Assembly (NCBI GenBank): GCA_024305405.1
Contig: JAKNDB010000075.1
Coordinates: 992,001-1,056,000 of the forward strand
Origin: Dirofilaria immitis
Lineage: Eukaryota > Nematoda > Chromadorea > Rhabditida > Onchocercidae
Direction: 5' to 3'
DNA: 64,000 nt
Each line of letters begins with the position of its first letter. Position 1 is the first letter of the stretch. Shown here one piece after another: positions 1 through 13,700 of this stretch. The translations under genes and the position numbers were made by a program. Under the pieces are notes generated by a model. The model had not been told where the DNA came from, did no database searches, and saw only the letters and a list, made by a program, of their open reading frames with translations.

Positions 1-39
1 AACTTTGAATAACCCGAATAAACTGAATTCAGAACTTAC

Positions 40-1526
40 CTGTTCGTCATTTTCGTGTAGCGTTAAAGCTTCATTTTCGGCATTTAGTGCACTTCCGAAG
101 ACTGTATTAATTACCTAAATATTCAATGACAATTTATTTTACATCTATTAAATCAGATTAATAAATAATCTATAAGCACAATAAAAATTTAATTTATTTC
201 TAATACTTTTATTACCTGTGTTAACGAAGCTTTTGCAGTTGATTGATTAATCGGACTTCGGCTAGCTAAATAAATATTAAAACATGTTCTAACTGCCAAA
301 AGAAGCGTAGCCCTATGTACTTCACATGTTGGTGCGAGTACAACTGCTAATATTGCCTGCAAAAAGAACAATAAATCAAATAAAGTCAACATAACACATT
401 TTGTACGTAAAACATCACAAAAAATACGCAATGCAAAATAATAATTATATTATGCAAAATTCATGTACGTTGCCTTTATGCAAAATTATGACAATGAAAC
501 AAAATGTTCTGAAATTTTCAAAAGAGAAATAAGTACAATCAATGTAATATTGTATTTAACAGCAGCAGAAATGAATTTTCATAATTATTTTCGAAATAAA
601 TTGCTAATAATCCTCATCATCGTCAATATTTCGTTTAATCCATCGCTTAGAGTAAAGTTATCAAGAAATGTTTCATAATAACCTTTAAAATTTGCAACTG
701 AACTCCTTCATCCGTGTTTGGACCGTAGAAAGGCGAACATATAGCTTCGACAATACGATCGATTAACAGACGATCTGGATTTGCCACGTCAATTCCATCT
801 CCCACCAAATGACCATATGCAATTAATTTCTACAAATAATATAAATAATTATAGTGAAAAGAATAAAAAGGACAATAATTCTTCTTATGAATGCAACCAG
901 TTCATAACATCAACTGTTAAAATTTTTATATCTAGATTACATTTATTAAATTTTAATGAAGGCAATAATATAAAATATACCGTTCAATTGAAGAGTTTTT
1001 TTCGAAGGATGAAAAAGATGTTAATTTCTTTAATATTTACCTGTAAACAATCAAGAGCAATAATAACGATTCGAGGTGATTTGGAATGGCAAGCAAGATC
1101 AAAGGGTAGAAAGTATCGATCAGCATGTATAAATTGAGCTTTTGATGGTAATACATTCGTTGTAATATCTTGGCCTTCATCCATCTTATCAGTACCAAGC
1201 TCTTCGATTGCTTGCTCGCATGCTTTCCGTAATTGAGCATGCTCCTGTGAAAAAGAAATAAATAAACAAGCAAGAAATTTAATTTTTCCATTTGAAAAAA
1301 AATTTCTTTTAATTTCCATTTAGAATCTAATTTCTCTATTGGACAATACAAATGCATAATTTAAAAAACTAAATTAATGAACTAGAGATAATTATAGAAA
1401 GAAGATATTGCGATATTCCGTATGATAATAATACCAAACCTTCTTCTTAATATCACGATCGGCCAGTATACGTCCAATAGCATTTCGTAAGAACATAACA
1501 GCTGCTTTCCTTAATTCATTATTCAT
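40..1526 (-). CDS. agef-1: Arf guanine-nucleotide exchange factor of the BIG/ARFGEF1-2 family, N-terminal part (gene continues past the left edge)
   Basis: Five minus-strand exons (1440-1526, 1041-1244, 683-829, 216-356, 40-114) have GT/AG borders and all join in phase 0, giving 218 residues. They match the N-terminus and DCB domain of BIG1/BIG2: near the start [12 protein letters not shown], then [19 protein letters not shown] followed by LDCLQ, then [28 protein letters not shown] and [10 protein letters not shown]. The family is activated at the trans-Golgi/endosome and loads Arf GTPases with GTP. The DCB domain mediates dimerisation and Arl/Rab-dependent recruitment. The catalytic Sec7 domain would lie left of position 40 and is not visible. 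The start ATG at 1526 aligns with the vertebrate N-terminus. The exon could open as far back as 1544, where a TTTCAG acceptor sits, which would also suit trans-splicing. No frameshift was seen. The symbol is by homology to the C. elegans gene. Confidence 0.9.
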
Positions 1527-2631
1527 ATCAAAAGCATTTTCGTTCTGAAATAATATCTACAATTTTATCGTATACAGAAAAGGATGCATAGTACACGTCA
1601 AACAAGAATGACTAATGCCCACATCACAGAAGCTACCATAAAAACTAATGTGCTACAACATATTCTCAACCTTCTATAATTGCAAACTTTCGAGACCAAA
1701 TGCAATCTCGACACGTAAAAGTAGCGTGACACAGTTTTATACATTTTACCACATTTCACCAAAGGTTGCAAATTATAATACGGACAAGTTGTGTTACCAT
1801 TGTTATCCCGTTTCGATAATTTAATGAAATTAATTGCTGAAGACATTTAAATTAAAAATGATACAAATATAATATAATCTTTCATTTAGGATCATTATAT
1901 TCGAAATAATTAATTGTGAAATCTTTTGCTAGTATTGTTAAGAATAGATGTAAAAGGATGAAAATGATATTTCAATGCTTGAAATTTTTATGTAATTATA
2001 TTTTATCAATTTAATCATTTTTATATAACATTTGTTTGCAGCAATGCGATGTTAAAATTTATTGGAACTTGTTGATATGTCTATTATCTATCACGGAATG
2101 GATGAATAATTTTGAAAAATTACAAATTAAATTTTTTGCTCAAATATTCTTGCTGAAAATGCTAAATGAAAAGAGAAGCATCAATATTTGATTCATTATT
2201 CAAACTAATAACTTTATCATGAAATATTAACAATTTTATCATATCATAATTTTAATTTTAATCCTTTAATCTTTAATCACTAAACTGTTAACAACCTAAG
2301 CAATGTTGTTGATTAGATTGATTAAAGTTAAAAGTTTCAATTTTTAAAATCATAATCTAATCGTTTTCCGAGAAAAAATAAATAAGCAAAAATAAAGTCA
2401 AGAAAAATTTTCTAATTTAAGAAAATAAACAAAAAAAGCTTCAATTAAATTTTTGAAATTTTATTAATTTTCATTTTATCATTCATTTTTTTCGATCAAA
2501 ATTTCGGGCAAAAAAAATACTAACTTTAAAAGTTATTGGAAAAGATGAAATAAAATTTGAAAAAAAAGGCAAAAAGAAAAATTTCAAGATTTGAAACTTT
2601 CTGTCAGTTTTTGCTGACATATGAAAGTATT

Positions 2632-2636
<5 letters not shown>

Positions 2637-2695
<59 letters not shown>
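2637..2695. repeat. (GA)n microsatellite
   Basis: An essentially uninterrupted AG/GA dinucleotide run of about 29 units. Reading either strand gives spurious Glu-Arg or Ser-Leu open frames, which were not annotated. Confidence 0.97.
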
Positions 2696-2698
<3 letters not shown>

Positions 2699-5600
2699 GA
2701 GTACATTTTTGTAAAGCAAAAAAAAATAAACAAAAAAAAGTTAAGTACTAAATGAATCTTTCTTTTTTAAAAAAAATTGTAAAATATTTTCTACTTTCCC
2801 TCTTTTGTTCGTTGATTTTGAAATAAAATAAACTTTTCTCTTTCTCTTTCTTTTTTCTTTTTTTTGCTTTTTTGATTCTTTTTATTTTGTTCAAATTTAA
2901 TTTTGACATTTGATTTTTGGATTATAACGAATGATTTATTAATGTTTACATTTTGGCAAGTTGATTGAAATTCAATTTATGGATAATAAAAGTGATCATA
3001 TGATTAATTATGATTGCTTAAGTATGAAATGTTTAATTAAATAGGGATTCAATCATATTATAGAGAAGAATTATTGTCTTAGGAAAAGATATGATTGAAT
3101 TTCCATTCAATTAATATTTTAAAGTTTATACATCATAATAGTGATATAATCAGTGAAAAAATATCATTTATAATCTAAGCAAAATGATAAGATTAGATTC
3201 ATCCAATGAAAATATCAATCATTATATGGGATAAAAGAAAAAAAAGAGGTAAATGGGATTGATTATCAATTTATTCTCGAACGGGAATATGATTATCGAT
3301 CCCTTTCTCATTTTATTGGCTTAACTTTTTTAACTGAATGTATGACAGAAATGTAAAAATTAGTATAATATTAAGATTGAACTCGTAATTATTTACGATA
3401 GCAATACTTTTGTATGATAAAATGATTTGTGATTATCTGTGATAACAATACTTTTATATGATAAAATTATTTTAGCCGAAAAAATTTGAAAAATTCCATT
3501 ACCAAAATGTTTATGTTTTAAATTGATATAATTTCACTCTAAATTTATTCCATTTGGAAGGACGAATTTTTTTATTTTATAAAACCTTATGATTTATTAA
3601 AACGAATAGCCTAATCATTGCTTTCTTTTATTACGCAATTAATTTAATCTAAAATTTTAAACTATTTAAACCTATTGATCGATTATTGTTGTTAATTTCA
3701 ATTTTTATTTTGAATAAGATTTAAAAATAATATAGATCATTTAATTTTGTTTAATTTCAAAATAATAATAATCGTAACATTTATAGATCAATCTTAAGAT
3801 CAGCACAACAATACAATCTTCGAGAAAAATATCATGAGTAAGTTTTTCAACCTTTTATATAAACCTCTTTACGTCAAAAAAAATACTAATAAATATGATT
3901 TTTATTTACTTTTTTTTTAATATCTAAGATTATTCCGTCATTTCCGTCATTTTTACGTTTTGTCATTTGGCTGTTTCTACGCTTCGTCATTATTTATAAA
4001 ATATTTTCCTATTTTTGTTATCATAACGATACTATTATTTATCTGTTTTATATTATTTGCTTAAATTAATTATAATTTATAATTTTTAATTTAGTATTGC
4101 AATACGCATACAATAAGATTTTTATATAAATTGCTAGTTACAACAATAATTACCAATTAATAATTAATATTGTATAAATATCCTAATATTATTATTGTAA
4201 TTTTAATAAAATCGATTTTTTTGTAAAATTTATTTTTAATATTATTATCACTTTAATTATCAATAAATCGATTTCAATTATCAATAATAACTATTCTTTC
4301 TAAAATTTATACTAAACAATCTATTGATAAATTTGTAAATTTTATAACTTCCAAATTTATCGATGAGCATTAATTAATTAATTAATTATCTATTAAGAAC
4401 ATTTTTCGTTTCTTTTTTTTCTTGCAACACTGTGTAAGTAATCGTTCATAAATGTTCGGGAAAACAGTCGGGAAAGATATACGATGTTCATCTTGTATAG
4501 TGATTGTCTCAACAGTATTTCATACATAAATCATTAATGGTACTAGTTGATGATGATAATTGTTTAATAGTACTGTATCAGTTTTGTATGACAGATGAAG
4601 ATCAATCAATAAGAGTATAAAAAAATCATTTTCTCTTTCGAACTTTTTTTTTGTTATCTCTCATTTCTATCTTTTCTCATAAATAATTCAACTCTAAACT
4701 TGATCATTTATTTTATTATAAATATGCTAATATTTTCAATATATTATATCATATAATAATCGGAGATATTAAAATTCTAAATAGGCCAAAAAAATATTTT
4801 TAATTAAGATTAGTTATTTAATCAAAGTCAAAGTTTAATTAATGTTAGCTAAACATTTGACAATAATTGATAACTAATTTGAAATAATTGCCATTGTGAT
4901 CATTTTCATAAAAATAATTGATATCTTAGAAAAGATTGAACAAAAATGAAACATAGTAAAATCTTTAAAAATGCGAAAAGTTTCGTATTCAAGATTTCCC
5001 AGTTAATATTGAATTTACGGATAAGGACATAATGATCAATAAAATCTGTAGATCAGAGATAAATAAATTTTGTAAATAACACATCCAACATCATTGATAA
5101 GAGAGCATCAGATATCACGCCGATACGACTAAAAATGTCATTAATGATTTATATAAATCGTATCTGTATGTATCCATTCTAGTATATGGTTTAATGTTCA
5201 ATTTTAAATTCTGTTTATTGTTGTAAATATTTCCTTTTTTTTCTTTAATTAAAAATATGTTAAATAGAAGAAAAGAACTACTTATGCTTTTTAAGTTATA
5301 TCTCCTATTTTTTTAATAAATCACATATTTATGAGAAGAAAGAAAGTTGTTTGTTGAAATTTTTATTTTATAAAATATCAAAGTTTCCTCTTCCAATTTT
5401 CTTTTGTTCTTCTGATTTTTCATTTCTTTCACAAACAGTCAACAATAAATCCAAATGTTTATATTTTTCCTTACCTAATACAAATTTCCATATTTTTATT
5501 CCAGAATTATGGAACTTTTTTCGATAAAAAATTGCTTTATTTATTAATGCATAAATGATAGTTTTAGTGCAGAAAAATTCAAAAATTCTTAAAATTGTTA

Positions 5601-7996
5601 TCAATAAGATGAATGCTTAGATATTTATATAATTTATTGGCCCAAAGGGCACAAACGATAATATTAACGACATTAATAAAACAAAAATCATCGTTCTTAT
5701 CACGATTATTATTATATAGTCGATAATGTCGTGATAATGGTGAAACGACGATTATCACTATTATTTAAATTATCATTATGTGTCGGTAATGTAATGATAT
5801 TAGTAAGGCAATGATGATAATAATTATTATTACAGTCATTATAATTATCATTATTATTATAGCGGCAGTGTTAATGATCATCATTGCTATCACCATTCTC
5901 ATTATCACTGCTATCACCATCATCACCATCATTAATAACAATCAGCAACCATATCGAGCAATATAACAGCGAACCGATACGAGTATCAACTTAACCTGTT
6001 TCAATCATTCCCACCCCTTTAAAACTACACCATCTCTTTCCCGGCAAATGATCACTTGTTTATATACAGTATATACAATCTATTCTTTCATCCATCTATC
6101 TTTTACAGAGTTCAGAAAGGAAATATTCTAGGTGATGGTGATGGTGATAGTGATGGTGTTGGCGGTAAAGGCAGGAAAAGAGATGAGAGAATAATAGTAG
6201 GTGATAGGGAAATGATTATCACTTTTCCATTATCATTAACAAATTGTCGTATAAACACCCGCAAATAACAACAGTAAATTTGTGGAATGTGTGTGATATT
6301 ATCATTTGCTCATTCATTTCATTTCATTCTTTGCATTTTATTTAATTGTGTACAAAATTAGACGGCTTGTACACCTAAATTATTTCTCATCTTTTTAATG
6401 CTTTCATTACCGCATTTCACGCTTCATAAATTAATTAATTTCTAATTATTTCGTAATCAAGCATACATATGTAAATCTTATCTTTTCATGTATACTCGTA
6501 TAGATAAAATTGATTATTTAATTTAAAATTAATCATTATTTTTTCTCTCTTTTCTAATCTTTTATGCAAACCACTACAATTAAAGCGGTTTCCACCAAAG
6601 AATTTTCATTCTCGAAAGGTATCAAAACAGCATATCTCTTCTCTGTTTTTTTGAATCGGCTCAGTCCCGGGAAGCGACAGGCGGTGTGTATATTTATAGA
6701 AAATTTATGCAATGTAAATTTTGTAAAAGGATTTTTAAGCTCTTGAAGCTATTAGCGATAATAGTTGCTATCAATCATAATACATTTTGTAATGATGATA
6801 AAAGGACTTTTTTTCATTTTTAGTATCTTAAAGTTGTTAGAAATGATATCTGCTATCAACTGTGATATTATCACTGCATATGATGATACTTTTTTGTTCA
6901 TTTTAATAGAGCATTTCTCTTAATCGCATTAATTTTTATTTTCAAATGATCAATAAATGATATTATCGATTGATCAATTTATGAAAATATTTGAAACATT
7001 TGTATAACTAGCTCAATGCATAGTTGACATTCCTAAAGCAAACGCTATATTTCTCCTCAGTCATTGTAAATTTAATCTCAAATTTCTTTCCAAATATGCA
7101 TTCCTAAGAATAGTTTGTTTTAATTCCTCATTGAAAGTAAGATGAAATGAGATTCTCGACTGATGAGGAAGAGATTAAAAGTGTCGAGAAAATAAAATAA
7201 AACATATGTACACATCGATTTACTAACTTTTTATTTGCGTATTTTTATTTCATATTATCCAAAAAAACATAAGCAATTGAAATTCCAGGTTCTAAATTTC
7301 AGGTTCTCAAACTTTTTTCTCCAAGCGATCTATCGCTAGAAATAAACACTTTATTTATCAAACGTGCTGTATGTATTTTATGTGTAAGTGTATGTACGTG
7401 GATAATAACACGTCGATTCACATCGCTTACGACTATTTCCTATTTTTCACTTAATATTTTCTGAATTTATGAACAATTTCTGCAATATTTTTAGTGAGCT
7501 TCATCTACTCATCATATCTACCTGAGAATTGCAGACACGTATATTTGATTTATTCGAGAACTAAGAGTCGAGAAATATTGCTATCAACAAGTGATTATCG
7601 AAAGATTTTAAATACAACGAGAAAAAAGAATAGAAGTTAATTTGGCTTTTGGGAAAAAAAAATAAAATGAATGATACAAAATTAGCGAGTCCAAGTGATA
7701 ATCGATTGATATGTAATTATTAAATTATTATCAAATTAATGGGAAAAAGAACGATTGAACTTTAGAATAAATTTGAATGAGGAATGCCTCATTTTAGTTT
7801 AGATAAACAACAACAACAAAATCAATCAATCAGTTCTTATTATTTCTATTCCTATTATTATTATTATTATTATTGCTACAGTTACGATAATAACAATAAT
7901 ACAGCAATTTTATCAACAACAATACTGTAACGACTAAACGTTTCAAGCGAATATTTCTTTTGAAACGTTTCTTCATTTCTTTTTCCTTTAAAAGCG

Positions 7997-8090
7997 ACAA
8001 CGACGACGGCGACACCGGCGACAATACTGACGACAACCACGACGACGACGACGACAACGACGACAGCGAGGACAACGAGGACAATTTTCT
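7997..8090. repeat. GAC/GAA-rich trinucleotide island
   Basis: Imperfect GAC repeats with GGC, AAC and GAG variants, far richer in G+C than the flanking DNA. One frame reads as Asp/Asn-rich and the other strand as Ser/Val/Leu-rich. No flanking exons extend either frame into a recognisable protein, so I treat it as a degenerate trinucleotide array. Confidence 0.75.
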
Positions 8091-8581
8091 GGCTGCTATC
8101 ATTTCAGTTAAAAGAGAAACAAGAAAAGGTTGGAGGGAAAAAAAAAGAGAAGAATTTTTTTATATAATTGTGTGCGAAAATTGAAAATTTCTACTTGAGC
8201 GTTTGCGCGCGCATAAGATCACGGCAAAAGATTATACGAAAAAAAGGTCTTCCATTTCAATTCCTTTTTCCTGGTACTACTGATTGACGAATTAACTGAC
8301 TGTATCGGTTGAATTTTCTGTGTTCATTGCTAGTATTATTGTTATTATTATTAATATTATCATTATCATCATCATTATCATCATCGTTTATCATTTCTAT
8401 CATTGTTAAATCATTTCGATCATTGTCACTATCAATTCATTCGTATCGAAAATAATCTAATCGAAGCAATAATTTTTGTTGACTACTTCATTTTCATCTA
8501 TTCTATCTTAACGATATACATTCAGGAAAAAAAAGAAACTTTTTTTCTGATTTATTTTATAAATTATTTTTAAAAAGTTCC

Positions 8582-8656
8582 TTCTACTACTACTACTACT
8601 ACTGCTACTACTACTACTACTACTACTACTACTGCTACTACTACTACTACTACTAT
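8582..8656. repeat. (CTA)n / (TAG)n microsatellite
   Basis: About 25 CTA units with two CTG interruptions, followed by decayed ATTACT copies. The minus strand reads as a poly-Ser stretch, an artefact of the repeat. Confidence 0.95.
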
Positions 8657-9937
8657 TACAATTACTATTACTACAGTTACAACTATACATCTGCCATTAC
8701 CAACTGTTTGCTCACTATTTTCCCAATTTGTATCATATTATTCAATTTGGAATAAATTTTGCTTAAAAATTATTATATATTCAAATACGGAAGAAATATT
8801 CCATTATTTCCTAATTTTGAATTTCAATTTATATACGAATTTAATTTAGTAGCAAATATTTTATTCATTAATTCGAATTTGCTACTAATTATTTATATAA
8901 TATTCAATTTCGATATTTGATTATTCGAAAGCAAATGTTCTAAAAACTTTTGCCATATATATATATATATATATTTTAGTGCAAAAATTTTTCGCTTTTT
9001 TCCATTTGATTTAGGAAAAAAGACGAAAAGAAAAGAATTAAAAAAGAAGAAGAAGAAGAAAAATAACAAATCGGTTTATTCGTTATACAAAAAAAAAAAA
9101 GAAATTGAACAAATTGTGTAATTATACAACAAATTTGACAAGCAATCACAATTTCTTCAACTACTCTTCCTACTAACTAAATCATCATTCGTATTCCAAC
9201 TATTTATTTATTTATTTTTTCTTGTTGTTGCTTTTTTTTTTTTGAAATTATCAACGATACATTTATATATACATATCTTTCATCGATTCTAATTTATACT
9301 TAATTATTTGCTTATTCTGCTTCGATTAATTCTAAAATTATCATTCATCGCCGTAAATAAACAAACGAAAATTAGCATTTATGTGAAAAAGGAAACGAAA
9401 ATTAATTCGCCTAACTTCTAATATTTTCATATATATATTTGGAATCGATTCAATAATTCAAATTGATAAGCTTATATCAATTGAATATTATTTGCAATAA
9501 TAATATATATTTGAGGAAATATTTTTGCATAGTATATATATATATATATTTGTTCTGCATTTCAAAAACTATATTATTTATTCGTCCAGAAATTCTGATT
9601 TATATTAATTTATCAAAAGCGATATTTATTTGAAACGATAGATAAATATCGAAGAATTTCGACAAATTTTAATTTAAAGAAAAAAAAAAAAAAGAACGAA
9701 ATTATCGCTTCGAAAACTGTACAGTAACGCTGACAGATTAAAAAAAAATAATAAAGGAAAAGGAAAAAAAAACGATTAATAATAAAAGCCAAATTATTCT
9801 TCGAAGACGAAAAAAGAAAAAACAAACAAACAAATAAACAAATAAACAAATCAATAAAAACAATATATAATAAATAAGACAATATAGGAAATAAAAACAG
9901 GAACAAAACTGTTTATGATAGCGATAAATTAAACCCA

Positions 9938-10741
9938 ATGCGGGTTCGATGCCTGCCAACAACCGTTATTATTATTCTTTTCCTGTTGCTAGCCGGTATA
10001 ACATATCCAAAACGCCGAATACATTCAACAGTGATAACTATAGGTGTTAATGCTGCACCAATAATCCAATCACAATCAATGTTATCAAGCGATTTGGACA
10101 ATTTACGCAGGTATTATTATATATTTTATTAAATTAATTATTAGAAATGGAAAAGCAGGTAAGCATAACGAATATTATATTATTTATCAATCATGCATTC
10201 CACTGATAGCTGATCACTATTGAAATCAACGCGAAAGCTTAAAAAAAAGCTTAAATAGCTAATGATAATATTATTGTTATAGTGATAGTGATAAAAATGT
10301 GCTGCAGCATATCATGTTAAAGCAAATTGTTATTTTATTTTTAAGCTTGGCTTATGTGTTTCATTTTAGCTGATTATTTTTGGAATAAATTTATTTGATG
10401 AATGATAAGCAATAATCAGATGATCGATGATCAAAAATTGATAATAATAATAATAATAATAATTTTCTAATTTTTGCTACTACTTATTTTCCTTTCTTCT
10501 TTTCTCTTATTCTTCTTTTTCTTCGCCAAAAATATTATTATTTCAATATTTATTTTCTTGTTTTGTTTTTTTTCTAATTTCAAAATAAATAAATTTTTAA
10601 AATAAACAAAAAAAAAAAGGAAGAGAAAAGATTTTACAGATCAATAGCAGTATTACGCCATGCGGTCGGTAACTCAATTGCCGGTTCAGTACTTCGTTTA
10701 CCTTCATCACAGGTTGTTGTTATTGTTATTATTATTGTTAC

Positions 10742-10775
<34 letters not shown>

Positions 10776-13700
10776 TGCTGTTTGTTGTGTTTATATTTAA
10801 AATTATTTATATCTATTAAAAAGAAGTAAAGGTTAAAAAATATGATAATAATTTTATCAAATAAAAATCAAAGCTTATTTGCTTAAAAATGTTTTAAACA
10901 AATATTATGCAAAATATTGTCTTTCTTTTTTTTTTTTTTAATAATTTAATAAAAATTATTTCATTTTTTTTATCCTATGCGATACAAAAAAAAAAATTTT
11001 TTTTCTTGATATTATCACTAAAGACAATCTGTTGATTGATAGCACTGATTCTATGTCCCTTTCTTTTGATCGTAATATATCAGTAACAGGTAACTAAACT
11101 GCAAAATTTTGCGAATGGCCCGAATAATATTGACGACACGATGGCTGTTATCATATTATCGTTCCGCACATCAGATCTTTTTAATTTAAATTTACACAAT
11201 TTCAGATACATATACAGAGAGAGAGGAGAGAGAGAGAGAGGGAGAGAGAGAGAGACATTCTGAGCTGCATATTTAAAAACAAGCTATATTATGTTTTTGA
11301 AGCAACGAAATTTAATTTTATCAGTTAGGATAATAAATTGAATAAGATAGCTGATAAAAGAAAGAAGAAATCAGTATTACTATTTAATCGAATCATGATA
11401 ATAATTGATATGGCTTTATCATTATCATGATTTTATTTCAACATATGCTAATTTTATCATTTCAAAATCATTCAACAATAGTTTCTTTTCTTCTTCGTTT
11501 ATGAATTTGATTAAATATCGAAATCGCACCATGATATCTTATATTAGTTTAATTAAAATTTCATATTAGCATATTATTATGAAATTTTCTTGTCAGTTAC
11601 AATGTTGTGATAAGAACAAATTTCAAAAATTATTAAACTCTAAAAATCACAATAAAGTAATAATGAAAAAAATTAAATTGATGAGTTTTAAATTCGATAA
11701 AATTGTAATATTGTAATATTGTAATTTATTGATTTTATCCATTTCTTCTTATTTGTTTCAAAAATTTTTCATAAATTTTTAAAATATTTAATTCTAAAAT
11801 AATCAAACTTTATTTTGCACCTATACCTAAAGCAATCAGACTTTATTTTCCACCTATACCTAAAGTAATCAAACTTTATTTTGCACCTATACCTAAAGTA
11901 ATCAAACTTTATTTTGCACCTATACCTAAAGTAATCAAACTTTATTTTGCACCTATACCTAAAGTAATCAAACTTTATTTTGTGCCTATAGGTGTTTTTT
12001 TAATATTATATTAGAAATTTATAATTTGTTTTTTTTTTTTTTGAAATTTTGTCATTATAAAATAGTTAGAATAGAAAAATTTATTGTTGTAAATATGTGA
12101 TAATTTTTGAATGAATAAATAAACTTTTTGGTTATTAAAAATCAAAAATAAAAATCGAATAACATATTGATTACTTAATAATTAAATATTTTTTTTTATT
12201 CATTTAATGTCAGTAATTATTATCATAAAATTATTCCTAAATTATTATCAAAAAATTTTTTCTAAAAATAAAATGAATGAAGAAATAAGTTATTAATTAC
12301 TATAAGAAAAAAAAATTTATCAATTCTCTTATTTACATAGAATGAATAAATTAATTTTAAATTAATCAGACTTTTTATTTTTATCCGATATAAAATCGAA
12401 TAAACTTGATAAAGTTGATTGAAAGTTTCCAATACAACTTTTAAACTTATCTTTAAGCAACCATTTAGAATTCGAATATTCGACAACATCAAAAATGCTT
12501 TTCAAAAAAATATAGGAAAAAATTTTTGCTAATATTTAAAAAAATTTTTTTGATTACTTTAGAATTAAATATTTTAAGAAATTAGGAAAAAATTTATTAA
12601 AAATTTCTTAAGAATTCATCTCGAGAATCAGCTTATTTTTAGCATAGTTAGATTTAAAAGTTCGAAAAGAATAAATTTTAAAAGATTAAATTTTAAAATT
12701 AAATAATTTTTATATTTTGTCAAGATTTGAATATCCAATTGAATTACACATACTCATCGAGAATCTTTTATTTATATTCATCAAAAATTTATTATCTATA
12801 TTCATCGAGAATTTATTAGGTATATTCATCGAGAATCTATTAATTACACTTTAGATTGCCTAAATTAATTAGCAATTGTATTGTAATAAATTTTTTTCAT
12901 TTTTTATTTTTCTGTAACCTTTTTTTTTTCACAAATCTTTTAATGAAACTTTTATCATATCATATGCTTATCATATGGTTTCGTTTATTTTTTTTTGTCC
13001 GATAAATTAGAATAATTATTTTTGAAATTTATATCAAATTTTTTGAATATTTTTGCTTTAAAATTTTCAGCATCATCTTCATCGAGATGCATCATCATCA
13101 TCATCATATGGACGACGAGGCGAATCTTCCGAAGCTGCCATATTGAATGTTAAAGCTGATATCAGGTATTAAACAATCAGTTAGTTATCTTAAATTTTAT
13201 TAATGAAATTTTAAAATAGTAAAACGGAAAAAAATTGGTTGTTAAGAGAAATTTGCATAAAATTTGAGAAATAATTGAATAGAATAGAAGCCAAATTGCT
13301 ATATTTGATATACTATTTTATGATGGTGTCGAGAATTGATAAATGATTTTTGAATTATAACTTTGTCAAAAATTTTATGATAATTTAAAATAGGCTAATT
13401 TATTAGAATTCGTATCTGTTAAATTCATTCCTTATTTAAGAATGGAAAATGTTTGCTGAAATTTTGTAGGAGGATGAACGAAGCAGATGTAGATCAATTT
13501 GACGACGATTTTGAAGATGACGATAGGCTCATGCAGGCCGATCGTCCATCAATCATTCATAGGACACGACATTTCAGGCAACGCAAAAGACGAAAAGGTA
13601 TCTCTGAATCATTATGGATTATCACAAAAATTTCCATGAAATATTTTATTGAAGTTAAAATTCCTCTATTACATGGAATTAATTATATCTTCATAATTTT

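Larger units (their letters stand above)
1545..9937. other. AT-rich, repeat-rich intergenic DNA with no supported gene
   Basis: Reading both strands, I found no run of exons with conserved protein character. The stretch is mostly A/T with homopolymer runs, ATTATC/GATAAT-type low-complexity sequence (about 5690-5950 and 8335-8400), a GA array, a GAC-rich island and a CTA array (listed separately). Short open frames, such as those at 1598-1846, 5368-5604 and 6564-6746, have no family resemblance and no convincing splice context. The right part should hold the promoter of the gene starting at 9938, and the left part the 5' region of the minus-strand agef-1. Confidence 0.6.

Noticed and set aside
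1598..1846. 82-codon minus-strand open frame just upstream of the first agef-1 exon
   Set aside because: No resemblance to BIG-family N-termini, which are already matched by the ATG at 1526, and no donor linking it in phase.
2483..2751. Ser-Leu and Glu-Arg open frames on opposite strands
   Set aside because: They simply translate the (GA)n microsatellite.
7830..8184. Overlapping Ser/Leu-rich and Asp-rich open frames on opposite strands
   Set aside because: Generated by the GAC trinucleotide island; no flanking exons or family signal.
9945..9960. GGTTCGATGCC resembling a tRNA T-arm
   Set aside because: It lies inside the signal-peptide exon of the LDLa gene and has no acceptor stem or anticodon arm around it.
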